The notes: generated from the sequence alone by a model not told the origin. Numbered from the stretch's first letter, positions 1 through 6,055 are shown. The stretch is DNA of 6,481 nucleotides from an uncultured Porphyromonadaceae bacterium (GCA_900555915.1 USNC01000081.1:1-6481); one strand, 5' to 3'. Translations and numbers: made by a program.

Positions 1-55
1 TGTCGCTGCGTCCCTGTGAGCTGTGCACTTCGGTGCGCACGGAGTAGCCGAGCAT
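1..55. repeat. 55-base tract identical to 4362-4416 (copy A side)
   Basis: The first 55 bases of the window match 4362-4416 exactly, then diverge. They encode the turn into the nuclease active site (LGYSVRTEVHSSQGRSD). The surrounding paralogous sequence differs every few codons, so this is the longest identical block noticed between the two copies. The window starting inside it may reflect an assembly break at a repeat. Confidence 0.9.
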
Positions 56-1360
56 TTTTACGAGGATGGTGATCATGTTCTGGAAATGCACCTCTTTGTC
101 GGCTTCGTGTTCGTTGCTGATGGAGGCGAACATGCTTCTGAGCCTCGCCATAAAGGCTTCTATGTCGCCCCTCTCGAGCTCCTGCACGAATTTATTGAGG
201 TTGAACTCCGTCATGTTGCGGTCGCTTCGGAAGAAATATTTGCCAAGCGAATTCCAGAAAGCCTTCGATACTTCCCGGTTTGGAAAGCCGAGGGTGTAGA
301 GTTGGGTCTTGTGGTCATAGCCTTTGATCGAAAGGTAGCCGGCTTGATAGAAAAGGGGCACGATATCCTGGTCTGTATCGGTGATGTCGCTCAATTCGTC
401 TTCCGTGCGGCTTTGGCCTTCCATGTCCTGAAGGAAGAAATGGTTGCGGCGTATCAGGTTTATTAGATACGAGGAACTTCCGGTGGCAAACCAGTAGGCA
501 CCCAGTTTATTGTCATCGAAAGCGTTCAGTGTGCTGAATGGGTTGTAGATGTCCGCTCCATTCCGGGCGAAGTGATAGCCGTCGTAGTATGCTTTGAACT
601 CACGCGCTGCCTCTTCGTCGGAGATTTCATGATGTTCGGCGAAAATTTTCAGGGATGGTCCGAAATTGGAGTGAAACTCTTGTTCTGTAATGCCGCAGAT
701 GTCGTTGAAGGCCGGATTCATCGAGATATCTTTCAGATTGTTCAGTCCGCTGAATACCGAGACTTTTCCAAACTTCGATACTCCTGTGATCATGACAAAC
801 CGAATGTATTCGTCGCATTGCTTGAGCACGGAATAGAATCCCCGCAACTTTCCCTTTATCTTCTCCAGAAGTTCGGAATCGTGCATTGTGTCGAGCAGAG
901 GTTTGTCGTATTCGTCAATCAGAATCACTACTTTCCTACCGGTTTTTCTGCATACGGCCCGGATGAGTCTTCTGAATCTGTCGCCGATTTGTCCGCTGGT
1001 GTTGATGGAGTATTCATCCTCAAGATCTTCAAGGTAAGACGTCAATTTGTCGATGAGCACCTCTATTTCATCATAATATGCAGCGCTGAGGTCGAAGCGC
1101 AGCACAGGATATTCTATCCACTCATCCTCCAGTTTGTCAATCTCAAGACCAGCGAAGAGTTCCTTCCGTCCCTCGAAATATGCCTGAAGTGTCGACACAA
1201 GCAGACTTTTTCCAAACCGCCTCGGCCGACTCAGAAACACATAACTGGATTCTTTGACAAGTTTATGCACAAGCGCCGTCTTGTCAACGTAGAGATACCC
1301 TTCCTCTCTAATTTTCAGGAAAGTCTGAATCCCGATTGGATATTTGATCTTGTCTGCCAT
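1..1360 (-). CDS. AAA-ATPase-like / PD-(D/E)XK nuclease family protein, copy A (partial, 3' end off the window)
   Basis: On the minus strand an uninterrupted frame runs from ATG at 1360 to the left edge, 453 complete codons. It starts MADKIKYPIGIQTF. Visible motifs are the family's unusual P-loop SRPRRFGKS (residues 44-52, Lys51 in the Walker A position), a Walker B strand VVILIDEYDKP (144-154, Asp149-Glu150) and a sensor-like segment ITGVSKFGKVSVFSG. The last codons read SSQGRSD, so the window ends at the first acidic residue of the PD-(D/E)XK site; the E-x-K part must lie outside. The protein aligns without net gaps to copy B (4162-5721), about three quarters identical by eye. Domain order matches the 'predicted AAA-ATPase' plus 'PD-(D/E)XK nuclease superfamily' proteins that occur in many copies in Bacteroidales and Clostridia; their biological role is not known to me. 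It lies 113 bases downstream of GH30 on the same strand but has its own promoter. Start chosen by analogy with copy B; no other ATG fits. Confidence 0.9.
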   Translation of the reverse strand, partial: MADKIKYPIGIQTFLKIREEGYLYVDKTALVHKLVKESSYVFLSRPRRFGKSLLVSTLQAYFEGRKELFAGLEIDKLEDEWIEYPVLRFDLSAAYYDEIEVLIDKLTSYLEDLEDEYSINTSGQIGDRFRRLIRAVCRKTGRKVVILIDEYDKPLLDTMHDSELLEKIKGKLRGFYSVLKQCDEYIRFVMITGVSKFGKVSVFSGLNNLKDISMNPAFNDICGITEQEFHSNFGPSLKIFAEHHEISDEEAAREFKAYYDGYHFARNGADIYNPFSTLNAFDDNKLGAYWFATGSSSYLINLIRRNHFFLQDMEGQSRTEDELSDITDTDQDIVPLFYQAGYLSIKGYDHKTQLYTLGFPNREVSKAFWNSLGKYFFRSDRNMTEFNLNKFVQELERGDIEAFMARLRSMFASISNEHEADKEVHFQNMITILVKMLGYSVRTEVHSSQGRSD

Positions 1361-1377
1361 CTTCTCTGCTCGTTTCT

Positions 1378-1393
1378 CAATATAACAATATCG
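1378..1393 (-). other. Small leader hairpin upstream of AAA copy A
   Basis: Between the inferred transcription start and the start codon, the minus strand reads CGATAT-TGTT-ATATTG. As RNA this folds into a six-pair stem with a UGUU loop, using one G-U pair. The same element, with a Watson-Crick G-C at that position, is present before copy B at 5740-5753. It is short and AT-rich, so function is only suggested by its retention. Confidence 0.35.
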
Positions 1394-1399
1394 CTGTAT

Positions 1400-1432
1400 G
1401 CAAAGTTAATAAAAAAACTGTCAATCTGCAAA
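1400..1432 (-). promoter_or_regulatory. Bacteroidota-type promoter of AAA copy A
   Basis: Reading the minus strand, TTTG (1432-1429) is followed after 20 bases by TAACTTTGC (1408-1400), which fits the Bacteroides -33/-7 consensus TTTG...TAnnTTTG. The start codon is about 40 bases downstream, giving a short leader. The box is conserved in copy B. It means copy A need not depend on read-through from GH30. Confidence 0.7.
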
Positions 1433-1459
1433 ATCCGCGATCTGCTCCCAAAACTCCGT

Positions 1460-1476
1460 TGACGCCCTTGGCGTCA
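1460..1476 (-). terminator. Short perfect hairpin overlapping the GH30 stop codon
   Basis: The minus strand reads TGACGCC-AAG-GGCGTCA, a perfect 7-bp stem with a 3-base loop whose first three bases are the GH30 TGA stop codon. Only a run of four Ts follows, about seven bases later (1455-1452), so as an intrinsic terminator it is weak. It could instead protect the mRNA 3' end or be chance. Confidence 0.3.
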
Positions 1477-2973
1477 CTTTTCCACGAAACTGTGGAATGT
1501 GTGCGGGGCAAGGTTCACGTTTAGGTATCGCTCTCCTGCCTTGACGCTGATTTCCTTTTCCGTGTCCGACAGGTTGCCCGCCACCACCACATGCCTGCCC
1601 TCCGGGGTCAGGGCCACCAGCACCGGAGTCTTGTCTTCTCCGGATGCCTTGTGGCCTACAATTTCAGCTCCTTCCTGTATGAAATTGCTGTAATGGCGGT
1701 AGGCATACCATTCGGGAGTGTATTCAAATGTGCGGTCGGCGGACTTCACTTTGACAAGGGCGTTCTGTTTCCAGCCCCATGCGCTTTCGCCGTGGTCGCA
1801 CAGTATCATGTTCCAGTTGAAATAGTCGGAACATCCGTTGCCGATATAATGGTTGATGAGCTGAAATGTGTGCTCGGCGGCGTTCCAGTCCATGTCGCCG
1901 TTGCCGCATTCGCTTTCTGTACTGACGTATCTGTAGCGGGGATTCTCTTTCCTGAGCCGGGGCAGTATCTGCCCTCCTTCCCATTGCAGCCCGATTCCTT
2001 TTATATTGTCGGCCATCCGTGGATCCGACAGCACTTCCCTCACGTGTTCGTAGCGGTTGGTGTTGAATGTGCCGAGATAGAGATCCACTCCCGGATTGTT
2101 TTTCCTGAGAGTCGGCGCGAGGTAGTCGAGATTGAATGTCTGTATGTCTTTCGTTGTCCACGGGCATCCGGGGTAGGGCGTATAGCTGTAGGCCTCATTC
2201 TGATACATTACCATCTTTATAGGCACTCCCTGCTCCCCGTAAAGGTCGATGAATCTGGAGAACATGTCGGCATAGCACTGCAGATACCGCGGATCCTGGA
2301 TGAAGAAACTCTGTGTTGCCATGCGGCGCGGGAATCTGTTTCTGTCGGGGTTCACCTGCTCGTTGTCCGACCGGTCGCTGTCGCCGAAAAGCAGGTAGTC
2401 GGTCCTTGGGTCGAGGTCGTTGTGCCTGTTGCTCTGCACGGCGTAGTGCCCGTTGATTTTCATCCATGCCGGCGGACTCCACGGCGACATCCAGAATGTG
2501 AGGTGCGGATTGTATTTCTGCGCTGCCCTTATGTAGGGGATTATCGACATCTTGTCGCGCTCGATGTTGAAATATTTCAGGTCGAAGTCCCCTTGCACAT
2601 CGCTGCATGAATACCATCCCATGGCATAATCGTTGGCGTTCATGGAGATACGCCCCATCGTGAATCGCAGTTCGCCGTCAGGTGAGAACGCGCGTTCCAG
2701 AATCTGGTCCTGCCGGTCGCGGCTGAGCATGCACAGGGCCCGCCAGTCCTGCTCGTTGAAAGTGGTGCCCCAGTGGCCGAACTCTACAATGGGACGCCGG
2801 TCGTCGCTGTCCACTTTCTCAGTGAAGGCCGGAGCGGACTCGGAGCGGACAGTTCCCGATTGCTTCCATTGTTCGCTGCCGGAGGTGGTAAGTTGTATGT
2901 ATTTCTGTGCATTCATTGCAGTGGCCGTGAGCAGGATCATGGCGCAGGCTGTTGATTTTCTCGATAGTGTCAT
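1474..2973 (-). CDS. Secreted glycoside hydrolase family 30 (GH30) enzyme
   Basis: A 499-residue protein with an N-terminal signal peptide (residues 1-22, cleavage likely after AMNA; no lipobox Cys), so probably periplasmic or exported. GH30 landmarks in order: the FGHWGTTFNEQDW segment near residue 65 (equivalent of the family's G-F-G-x-x-x-x-D stretch), RISMNANDYA (108-117), WMSPWSPPAWMK (161-172), acid/base Glu260 in VMYQNEAY, the probable nucleophile Glu353 in STESECG, and NWNMIL near 386-391. A short C-terminal beta region (about 420-499) completes the usual TIM-barrel plus side beta-domain layout. GH30 enzymes cleave beta-linked glucan, galactan, xylan or fucoside substrates; the subfamily and substrate cannot be fixed here. 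The usual Pro after the acid/base Glu is Ala. The gene is divergent from the GH43 gene with facing promoters, which suggests joint use on one plant polysaccharide. The start gives a clean signal peptide about 45 bases after a promoter box. Confidence 0.92.
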   Translation of the reverse strand: MTLSRKSTACAMILLTATAMNAQKYIQLTTSGSEQWKQSGTVRSESAPAFTEKVDSDDRRPIVEFGHWGTTFNEQDWRALCMLSRDRQDQILERAFSPDGELRFTMGRISMNANDYAMGWYSCSDVQGDFDLKYFNIERDKMSIIPYIRAAQKYNPHLTFWMSPWSPPAWMKINGHYAVQSNRHNDLDPRTDYLLFGDSDRSDNEQVNPDRNRFPRRMATQSFFIQDPRYLQCYADMFSRFIDLYGEQGVPIKMVMYQNEAYSYTPYPGCPWTTKDIQTFNLDYLAPTLRKNNPGVDLYLGTFNTNRYEHVREVLSDPRMADNIKGIGLQWEGGQILPRLRKENPRYRYVSTESECGNGDMDWNAAEHTFQLINHYIGNGCSDYFNWNMILCDHGESAWGWKQNALVKVKSADRTFEYTPEWYAYRHYSNFIQEGAEIVGHKASGEDKTPVLVALTPEGRHVVVAGNLSDTEKEISVKAGERYLNVNLAPHTFHSFVEK

Positions 2974-2985
2974 GGTGGGTCGGAT

Positions 2986-3007
2986 GTTATGGTGTTATGG
3001 TGATGGT
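2986..3007. repeat. 8-base tandem repeat in the GH30 leader
   Basis: GTTATGGT occurs twice in tandem (2986-2993 and 2994-3001), followed by the degenerate GATGGT (3002-3007). It lies in the untranslated leader of GH30 between the promoter and start codon. Two units are too few to argue for slippage-driven switching. Confidence 0.6.
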
Positions 3008-3018
3008 TTCTTCCGTCG

Positions 3019-3049
3019 GCAAAATTAATAAAAATACGGATATTGCAAA
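3019..3049 (-). promoter_or_regulatory. Bacteroidota-type promoter of the GH30 gene
   Basis: On the minus strand TTTG (3049-3046), 18 bases, then TAATTTTGC (3027-3019). The -7 box matches TAnnTTTG exactly; the spacing is one base short of the commonest range. The GH30 ATG is about 45 bases downstream. Confidence 0.65.
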
Positions 3050-3066
3050 AGAAATGATGGATATTG
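3038..3066. promoter_or_regulatory. Candidate operator: GGATATTG direct repeats 21 bases apart
   Basis: GGATATTG occurs at 3038-3045 and 3059-3066, exactly 21 bases start to start (two helical turns), in the centre of the divergent GH30/GH43 region. The left copy abuts the GH30 -33 element, the right copy ends just before the GH43 -33 element. Direct repeats with about two-turn spacing are the kind of site bound by AraC-type DNA-binding domains, which hybrid two-component regulators of Bacteroides polysaccharide loci carry. The link to such a regulator is inference; none is encoded in the window. Confidence 0.4.
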
Positions 3067-3067
3067 T

Positions 3068-3098
3068 TTTGTGGGAAGATTTAAATTTTGTAAATTTG
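3068..3098 (+). promoter_or_regulatory. Bacteroidota-type promoter of the GH43 gene
   Basis: TTTG (3068-3071), 19 bases, TAAATTTG (3091-3098): a full match to the Bacteroides consensus. The box ends only three bases before the chosen GH43 ATG (3102), so transcription would begin at or within a few bases of the start codon, implying a leaderless or nearly leaderless mRNA. Confidence 0.65.
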
Positions 3099-3101
3099 GG
3101 C

Positions 3102-4109
3102 ATGAAACGATTCCTTTTATCGATAAGTGCGGCTGTCGCGGTTGTCGCTGCCGCCGATGCTTCAGGTGCGCCACGTTTCGTCTTCGATGAGACGGATCCG
3201 GATGTGCACGACCCTGTCATGGCATATGACGGTGGTCGGTATTATCTTTTCAATACCGGAGTGGGAATAGGGGTTCTCTCCTCCGCCGATCTCAAGACGT
3301 GGCGGCAGGAAGGGAAAGTGCTCGATCCCATACCGGAGTGGGCGAAGACGGAGGTGCCTGCCTACAAGGGCCATACCTGGGCCCCCGACATCGTGAGGGT
3401 CGGCGACTGGTGGTATCTGTATTACAGTTGCTCCACATTCGGCAAGAACATTTCGGCGATCGGGGTCGCGCGCGCAGAAACCTTGGATCCTGATAATCCC
3501 GGTTATGGATGGGAAGATCTCGGAATGGTGATCAGTTCCCGTCCCGGTGTGACCGACTGGAATGCCATCGATCCCAACGTCATTCTGGACCGAAAGGGAA
3601 ATCCGTGGATGGTTTTCGGCAGTTTCTGGGACGGTATTCAGCTCGTGAGGCTGAAGAAAGACATGAAGACTCCGCAGGGAGACTGTGCCACCATTGCTCG
3701 CCGTCGCAGACCCTGCGGCGTAGGCAAGGCGCAGGAGAATGCCGGTGCGAATGCCATTGAGGCTCCTTTTATTGTGGAGAAAGACGGTTGGTATTATCTT
3801 TTCGTGAGCCACGACTACTGCTGCAAGGGGCTTGAGAGCAACTACAGCACAGTAGTCGGACGAAGCCGCCGCATCGAAGGTCCTTATCTTGACCGCGACG
3901 GACGCGACATGGCGCATGGCGGTGGCACTCTTGTGATAGGCCCTGATGAGAAATACAGCGGGGTAGGGCATTGCAGCGTGTATGAGTTCGGCGGCAGATG
4001 GATTTTCGCAGCCCATGGCTATGACAAGGCGAAAAACGGTGCCTCCAAACTCGTGGTCCGTGATATTGCGTGGGATGACGAAGGCTGGCCCGGGCTGGAC
4101 ACTCTGTAA
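3102..4109 (+). CDS. Secreted GH43 endo-arabinanase-like glycoside hydrolase
   Basis: A 335-residue protein with a signal peptide (MKRFLL..., about residues 1-22, no lipobox). It matches the single-domain five-bladed propeller arabinan endo-1,5-alpha-L-arabinanases of GH43 from end to end. Catalytic triad: general base Asp37 (VHDP), pKa-setting Asp157 (AIDPN) and general acid Glu220 (IEAPFI). Supporting motifs are GHTWAPDI (90-97), YYSCSTFGKNISAIG (107-121), FGSFWDGIQL (172-181), SHDYCCKG (236-243), the metal/His position His290 in GVGHCSVY, and HGYDKAKNG. Expected role: internal cleavage of alpha-1,5-arabinan, such as pectic side chains, outside the cytoplasm. The frame is open back to 2952, but only Met at 3102 is followed directly by a signal peptide, and the upstream Mets precede the promoter. 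An exo- or arabinofuranosidase activity cannot be excluded from sequence alone. It converges on AAA copy B, with 52 bases between. Confidence 0.92.
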   Translation: MKRFLLSISAAVAVVAAADASGAPRFVFDETDPDVHDPVMAYDGGRYYLFNTGVGIGVLSSADLKTWRQEGKVLDPIPEWAKTEVPAYKGHTWAPDIVRVGDWWYLYYSCSTFGKNISAIGVARAETLDPDNPGYGWEDLGMVISSRPGVTDWNAIDPNVILDRKGNPWMVFGSFWDGIQLVRLKKDMKTPQGDCATIARRRRPCGVGKAQENAGANAIEAPFIVEKDGWYYLFVSHDYCCKGLESNYSTVVGRSRRIEGPYLDRDGRDMAHGGGTLVIGPDEKYSGVGHCSVYEFGGRWIFAAHGYDKAKNGASKLVVRDIAWDDEGWPGLDTL

Positions 4110-4133
4110 CCGCCACCAACGTCCTCTCCTGTT

Positions 4134-4162
4134 GCAAAAAAATAATGTAATTCCGATTTTGC
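4134..4162. terminator. Weak inverted repeat between converging GH43 and AAA copy B
   Basis: GCAAAA (4134-4139) and TTTTGC (4157-4162) form a 6-bp AT-rich stem around a 17-base loop in the 52-base convergent gap. A T-run on the minus strand (4142-4136) lies within the loop and stem, not after it. This is the only terminator-like structure seen for either gene and is weak. Confidence 0.25.
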
Positions 4163-5721
4163 TAAAATAAACGCTCCACTGTCCATCCCGTGAAGGTTCG
4201 GGTCTCCGGAGAGAAGTTGGCGCCGACAAGGATCTTTTCCCTCGGATCGATCTCATACTGCCGGGCATAGCCTTTATTCCTGATCTGCTCCAGGGCGGCA
4301 TCGGAGGTGGAGTTTACTTTCAGTTCGAATATATAGATGTAGCGGGGAGTCTCGATCTCTATGTCGCTGCGTCCCTGTGAGCTGTGCACTTCGGTGCGCA
4401 CGGAGTAGCCGAGCATCTTCACAAGTATGGTGATCATATTCTGGAAATGCACCTCCTTGTCCGATTCATTCTCGTTGCTGATTGATGCGAACATGCTTCT
4501 TAGCCTCAACATAAAAGATTCGATATCGCCGTTTTCAAGTTCAAGCACGAATTTATTGAGATTGAACTCCGTGGTATTCCTTCCGGAGTAAAAGAAAAAG
4601 TCGCCTAAAGAGTTCCAGAAAGCCTTAGTAACTTCTCTGTTGGGCATACCCAATTTGTACATCATGCTGTTCTTGTCGTATCCTTTGATGGTGAGATAAC
4701 CGGACTGATACAGCAGGGGGACAATGTCTTCGCCGGGAGCGGCTATATTGCCAAGGGCGCTTTCATTTCGCTCCACTCCTTCAAGATCCTGAAGTAAGAA
4801 ATGGTTGCGCATAAGCAGGCGGATGAGATATGTCGGTGATCCTGATTCAAACCAATATGCACCCAGTTCATTGTCTTCAAAGGCGTTGAGCGTACTGAAG
4901 GGATTGTATATGTCCGTTCCGTTCGTTGAAAAGTGGTAGCCGTCATAATAAGACTTGAATTGGGCTGCCGCTTCGTCTTCCGTTATCTTATGATGCTCTG
5001 CAAATTGTGTCAAAGATGGCTCGAAGTTGGCAAGAAATTCTTGTTCGGTTATGCCGCAGATGTCGTTGTAGTCAGAACGCATGGATATGTCTTTTAGATT
5101 GTTTAGACCGCTGAATACGGATACTTTCCCGAATTTCGACACTCCCGTGATCATCACAAATTTGATAAACTCATCGCATTCTTTAAGCACGGAATAAAAA
5201 CCGCGCAACTCCCCCTTGATCGATTCCAGCATTTGAGGGTCATGCATGGTGTCGAGCATCGGCTTGTCGTATTCATCTATCAGAATCACTACGCGTTGCC
5301 CTGTCTTTTGGTAGGCTGCATAAATCAAGTTGTAGAATCTGTCACCTATCTCTTTGGCCGGGATCGGATTGTAGATTAGTTCCATCCTTGTCAGATACGC
5401 GTCAATCTTGTTATGTACGTTTTCCGGTTTTGTATAGTTCTTGCCGCTGAGGTCAAACCTCAGTACCGGATACTTTGTCCACTTCTCTTCCAATTTCTCG
5501 ATCTCAAGTCCGGCGAAAAGCTCCCTCCTCCCCTCGAAATACGCTTGCAGCGTCGACACAAGCAGACTCTTCCCAAACCGCCTCGGACGGCTCAGAAACA
5601 CGTAGTTGTATTCCTTGACAAGCTTATGCACAAGCGCCGTCTTGTCAATGTAGATATAACCTTCCTCTCTGATTTTCCGGAAGGTCTGTATGCCTATCGG
5701 ATATTTGATCCTTTTTGCCAT
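4162..5721 (-). CDS. AAA-ATPase-like / PD-(D/E)XK nuclease family protein, copy B (complete)
   Basis: A 519-residue protein, counted from MAKRIKYPIG. The ATPase half holds SRPRRFGKS (44-52; Lys51), VVILIDEYDKP (144-154; Asp149-Glu150) and ITGVSKFGKVSVFSG. The C-terminal nuclease-like domain (about 420-519) has GRSDIEIE (Asp453), then FELK (Glu466-x-Lys468), then a helix AALEQIRNKGYARQY, which is the expected PD-(D/E)XK order with all key residues present. No signal peptide or membrane segment, so cytoplasmic. Length and layout are those of the widespread 'predicted AAA-ATPase' family with a DUF1703-type C-terminus; the family's role is unknown to me. An upstream in-frame ATG at 5760 would add 13 residues, but it directly abuts the TAnnTTTGC promoter box, whereas ATG 5721 follows a purine-rich AGAGGGTGAG. 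Copy A begins at the equivalent Met, so 5721 is preferred. The gene is monocistronic in this window. Confidence 0.92.
   Translation of the reverse strand: MAKRIKYPIGIQTFRKIREEGYIYIDKTALVHKLVKEYNYVFLSRPRRFGKSLLVSTLQAYFEGRRELFAGLEIEKLEEKWTKYPVLRFDLSGKNYTKPENVHNKIDAYLTRMELIYNPIPAKEIGDRFYNLIYAAYQKTGQRVVILIDEYDKPMLDTMHDPQMLESIKGELRGFYSVLKECDEFIKFVMITGVSKFGKVSVFSGLNNLKDISMRSDYNDICGITEQEFLANFEPSLTQFAEHHKITEDEAAAQFKSYYDGYHFSTNGTDIYNPFSTLNAFEDNELGAYWFESGSPTYLIRLLMRNHFLLQDLEGVERNESALGNIAAPGEDIVPLLYQSGYLTIKGYDKNSMMYKLGMPNREVTKAFWNSLGDFFFYSGRNTTEFNLNKFVLELENGDIESFMLRLRSMFASISNENESDKEVHFQNMITILVKMLGYSVRTEVHSSQGRSDIEIETPRYIYIFELKVNSTSDAALEQIRNKGYARQYEIDPREKILVGANFSPETRTFTGWTVERLF
4362..4416. repeat. 55-base tract identical to 1-55 (copy B side)
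   Basis: Partner of the repeat at the left window edge. It lies inside copy B and encodes residues around 435-453, ending at nuclease Asp453. Recombination between the two tracts, which are in direct orientation 4361 bases apart, would delete the GH30/GH43 pair and leave one fused AAA gene. Confidence 0.9.
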
Positions 5722-5739
5722 ATTCTCACCCTCTTTCTT

Positions 5740-5753
5740 GATATAACAATATC
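5740..5753 (-). other. Small leader hairpin upstream of AAA copy B
   Basis: The minus strand reads GATAT-TGTT-ATATC, a perfect 5-bp stem with the same TGTT loop as the leader of copy A (1378-1393). It sits between the -7 box and the preferred start codon. The intervening bases differ between copies while the stem is kept, which is weak support for a functional RNA element. Confidence 0.35.
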
Positions 5754-5760
5754 TCTCCAT

Positions 5761-5793
5761 GCAAAGTTAATAAAAATCAGCCATTCCGCATAA
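5761..5793 (-). promoter_or_regulatory. Bacteroidota-type promoter of AAA copy B
   Basis: On the minus strand a degenerate -33 element TATG (5792-5789), 19 bases, then TAACTTTGC (5769-5761). The -7 box and the following leader are shared with copy A; the -33 element is weaker than in copy A. This box touches the alternative ATG at 5760 and argues for the internal start at 5721. Confidence 0.6.
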
Positions 5794-5844
5794 TTCAGAT
5801 TATGGATCTTTTCGAAAATTGTATCCATATAAAAACTTGTACCT

Positions 5845-5870
5845 ACATAATATAAAAACATAATATAAAA
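5845..5870. repeat. 13-base tandem repeat, AT-rich
   Basis: ACATAATATAAAA occurs twice head to tail (5845-5857, 5858-5870). It is followed by two copies of an A-run plus GCGGA (5867-5878 and 5883-5895). The whole stretch from about 5820 to 5893 is strongly AT-rich and holds no gene. Confidence 0.75.
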
Positions 5871-5881
5871 AAAGCGGAACA

Positions 5882-5925
5882 TAAAAAAAAGCGGAGGGCA
5901 AGCAGGAATTGCCCTGCCTACCCTC
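5882..5925 (-). terminator. Strong Rho-independent terminator on the minus strand
   Basis: Minus-strand RNA pairs GAGGGTAGGCAGG (5925-5913) with CCTGCTTGCCCTC (5906-5894): 13 pairs including two G-U, a 6-base loop, then CGC and a run of eight Ts (5890-5883). On the plus strand the two G-U pairs become mismatches and only four Ts follow, so the direction is minus. It must serve a minus-strand gene to its right, which in this window is only present as fragments. Confidence 0.8.
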
Positions 5926-5929
5926 TTTT

Positions 5930-6055
5930 CAAGATCTAAGACACTATAGAATGGTTGTTCCGTGAAGTTCCCGATGAAACCAGTCAGTTGCAACAAGACC
6001 GATCTGTGAGCGGAACGGCGGGGTTATCGACTTGCGGATCTGAGCTCTTGCAGCA
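5930..6055. other. Unassigned stretch between terminator and Fn3-like fragment
   Basis: I recognise no gene here. On the minus strand a frame ending at a TAG (5944-5946) stays open back to about 6144 and ends ATDWFHRELHGTTIL. Its stop lies about 20 bases before the terminator hairpin, as a true gene end would. It overlaps the Fn3-like frame in a different phase. On the plus strand a second frame is open from about 5940 past 6060. Neither resembles a family I know, and base composition here is higher in GC than in the Fn3-like part. Confidence 0.3.

Noticed and set aside
572..1462. Long plus-strand open frame of 296 codons
   Set aside because: It is antisense to AAA copy A, whose minus-strand frame is uninterrupted and carries the P-loop and Walker B motifs; the plus-strand product has no recognisable domain. 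The similar plus-strand frame at 5413-5793 is antisense to copy B and arises for the same reason.
1591..2610. Plus-strand open frame of 339 codons inside GH30
   Set aside because: Antisense to a GH30 gene with a signal peptide and all catalytic motifs; the product is Val/His-rich and matches nothing.
2952..3101. N-terminal extension of GH43 from an upstream ATG
   Set aside because: It would place 50 residues before a clear signal peptide and start upstream of the consensus promoter.
3162..4301. Minus-strand open frame of 379 codons opposite GH43
   Set aside because: Antisense to the GH43 gene and running into the end of AAA copy B; it is a by-product of high-GC codon use, with no motif.
5722..5760. 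13-residue N-terminal extension of AAA copy B
   Set aside because: The ATG at 5760 touches the -7 box, and copy A has no ATG at the equivalent site.
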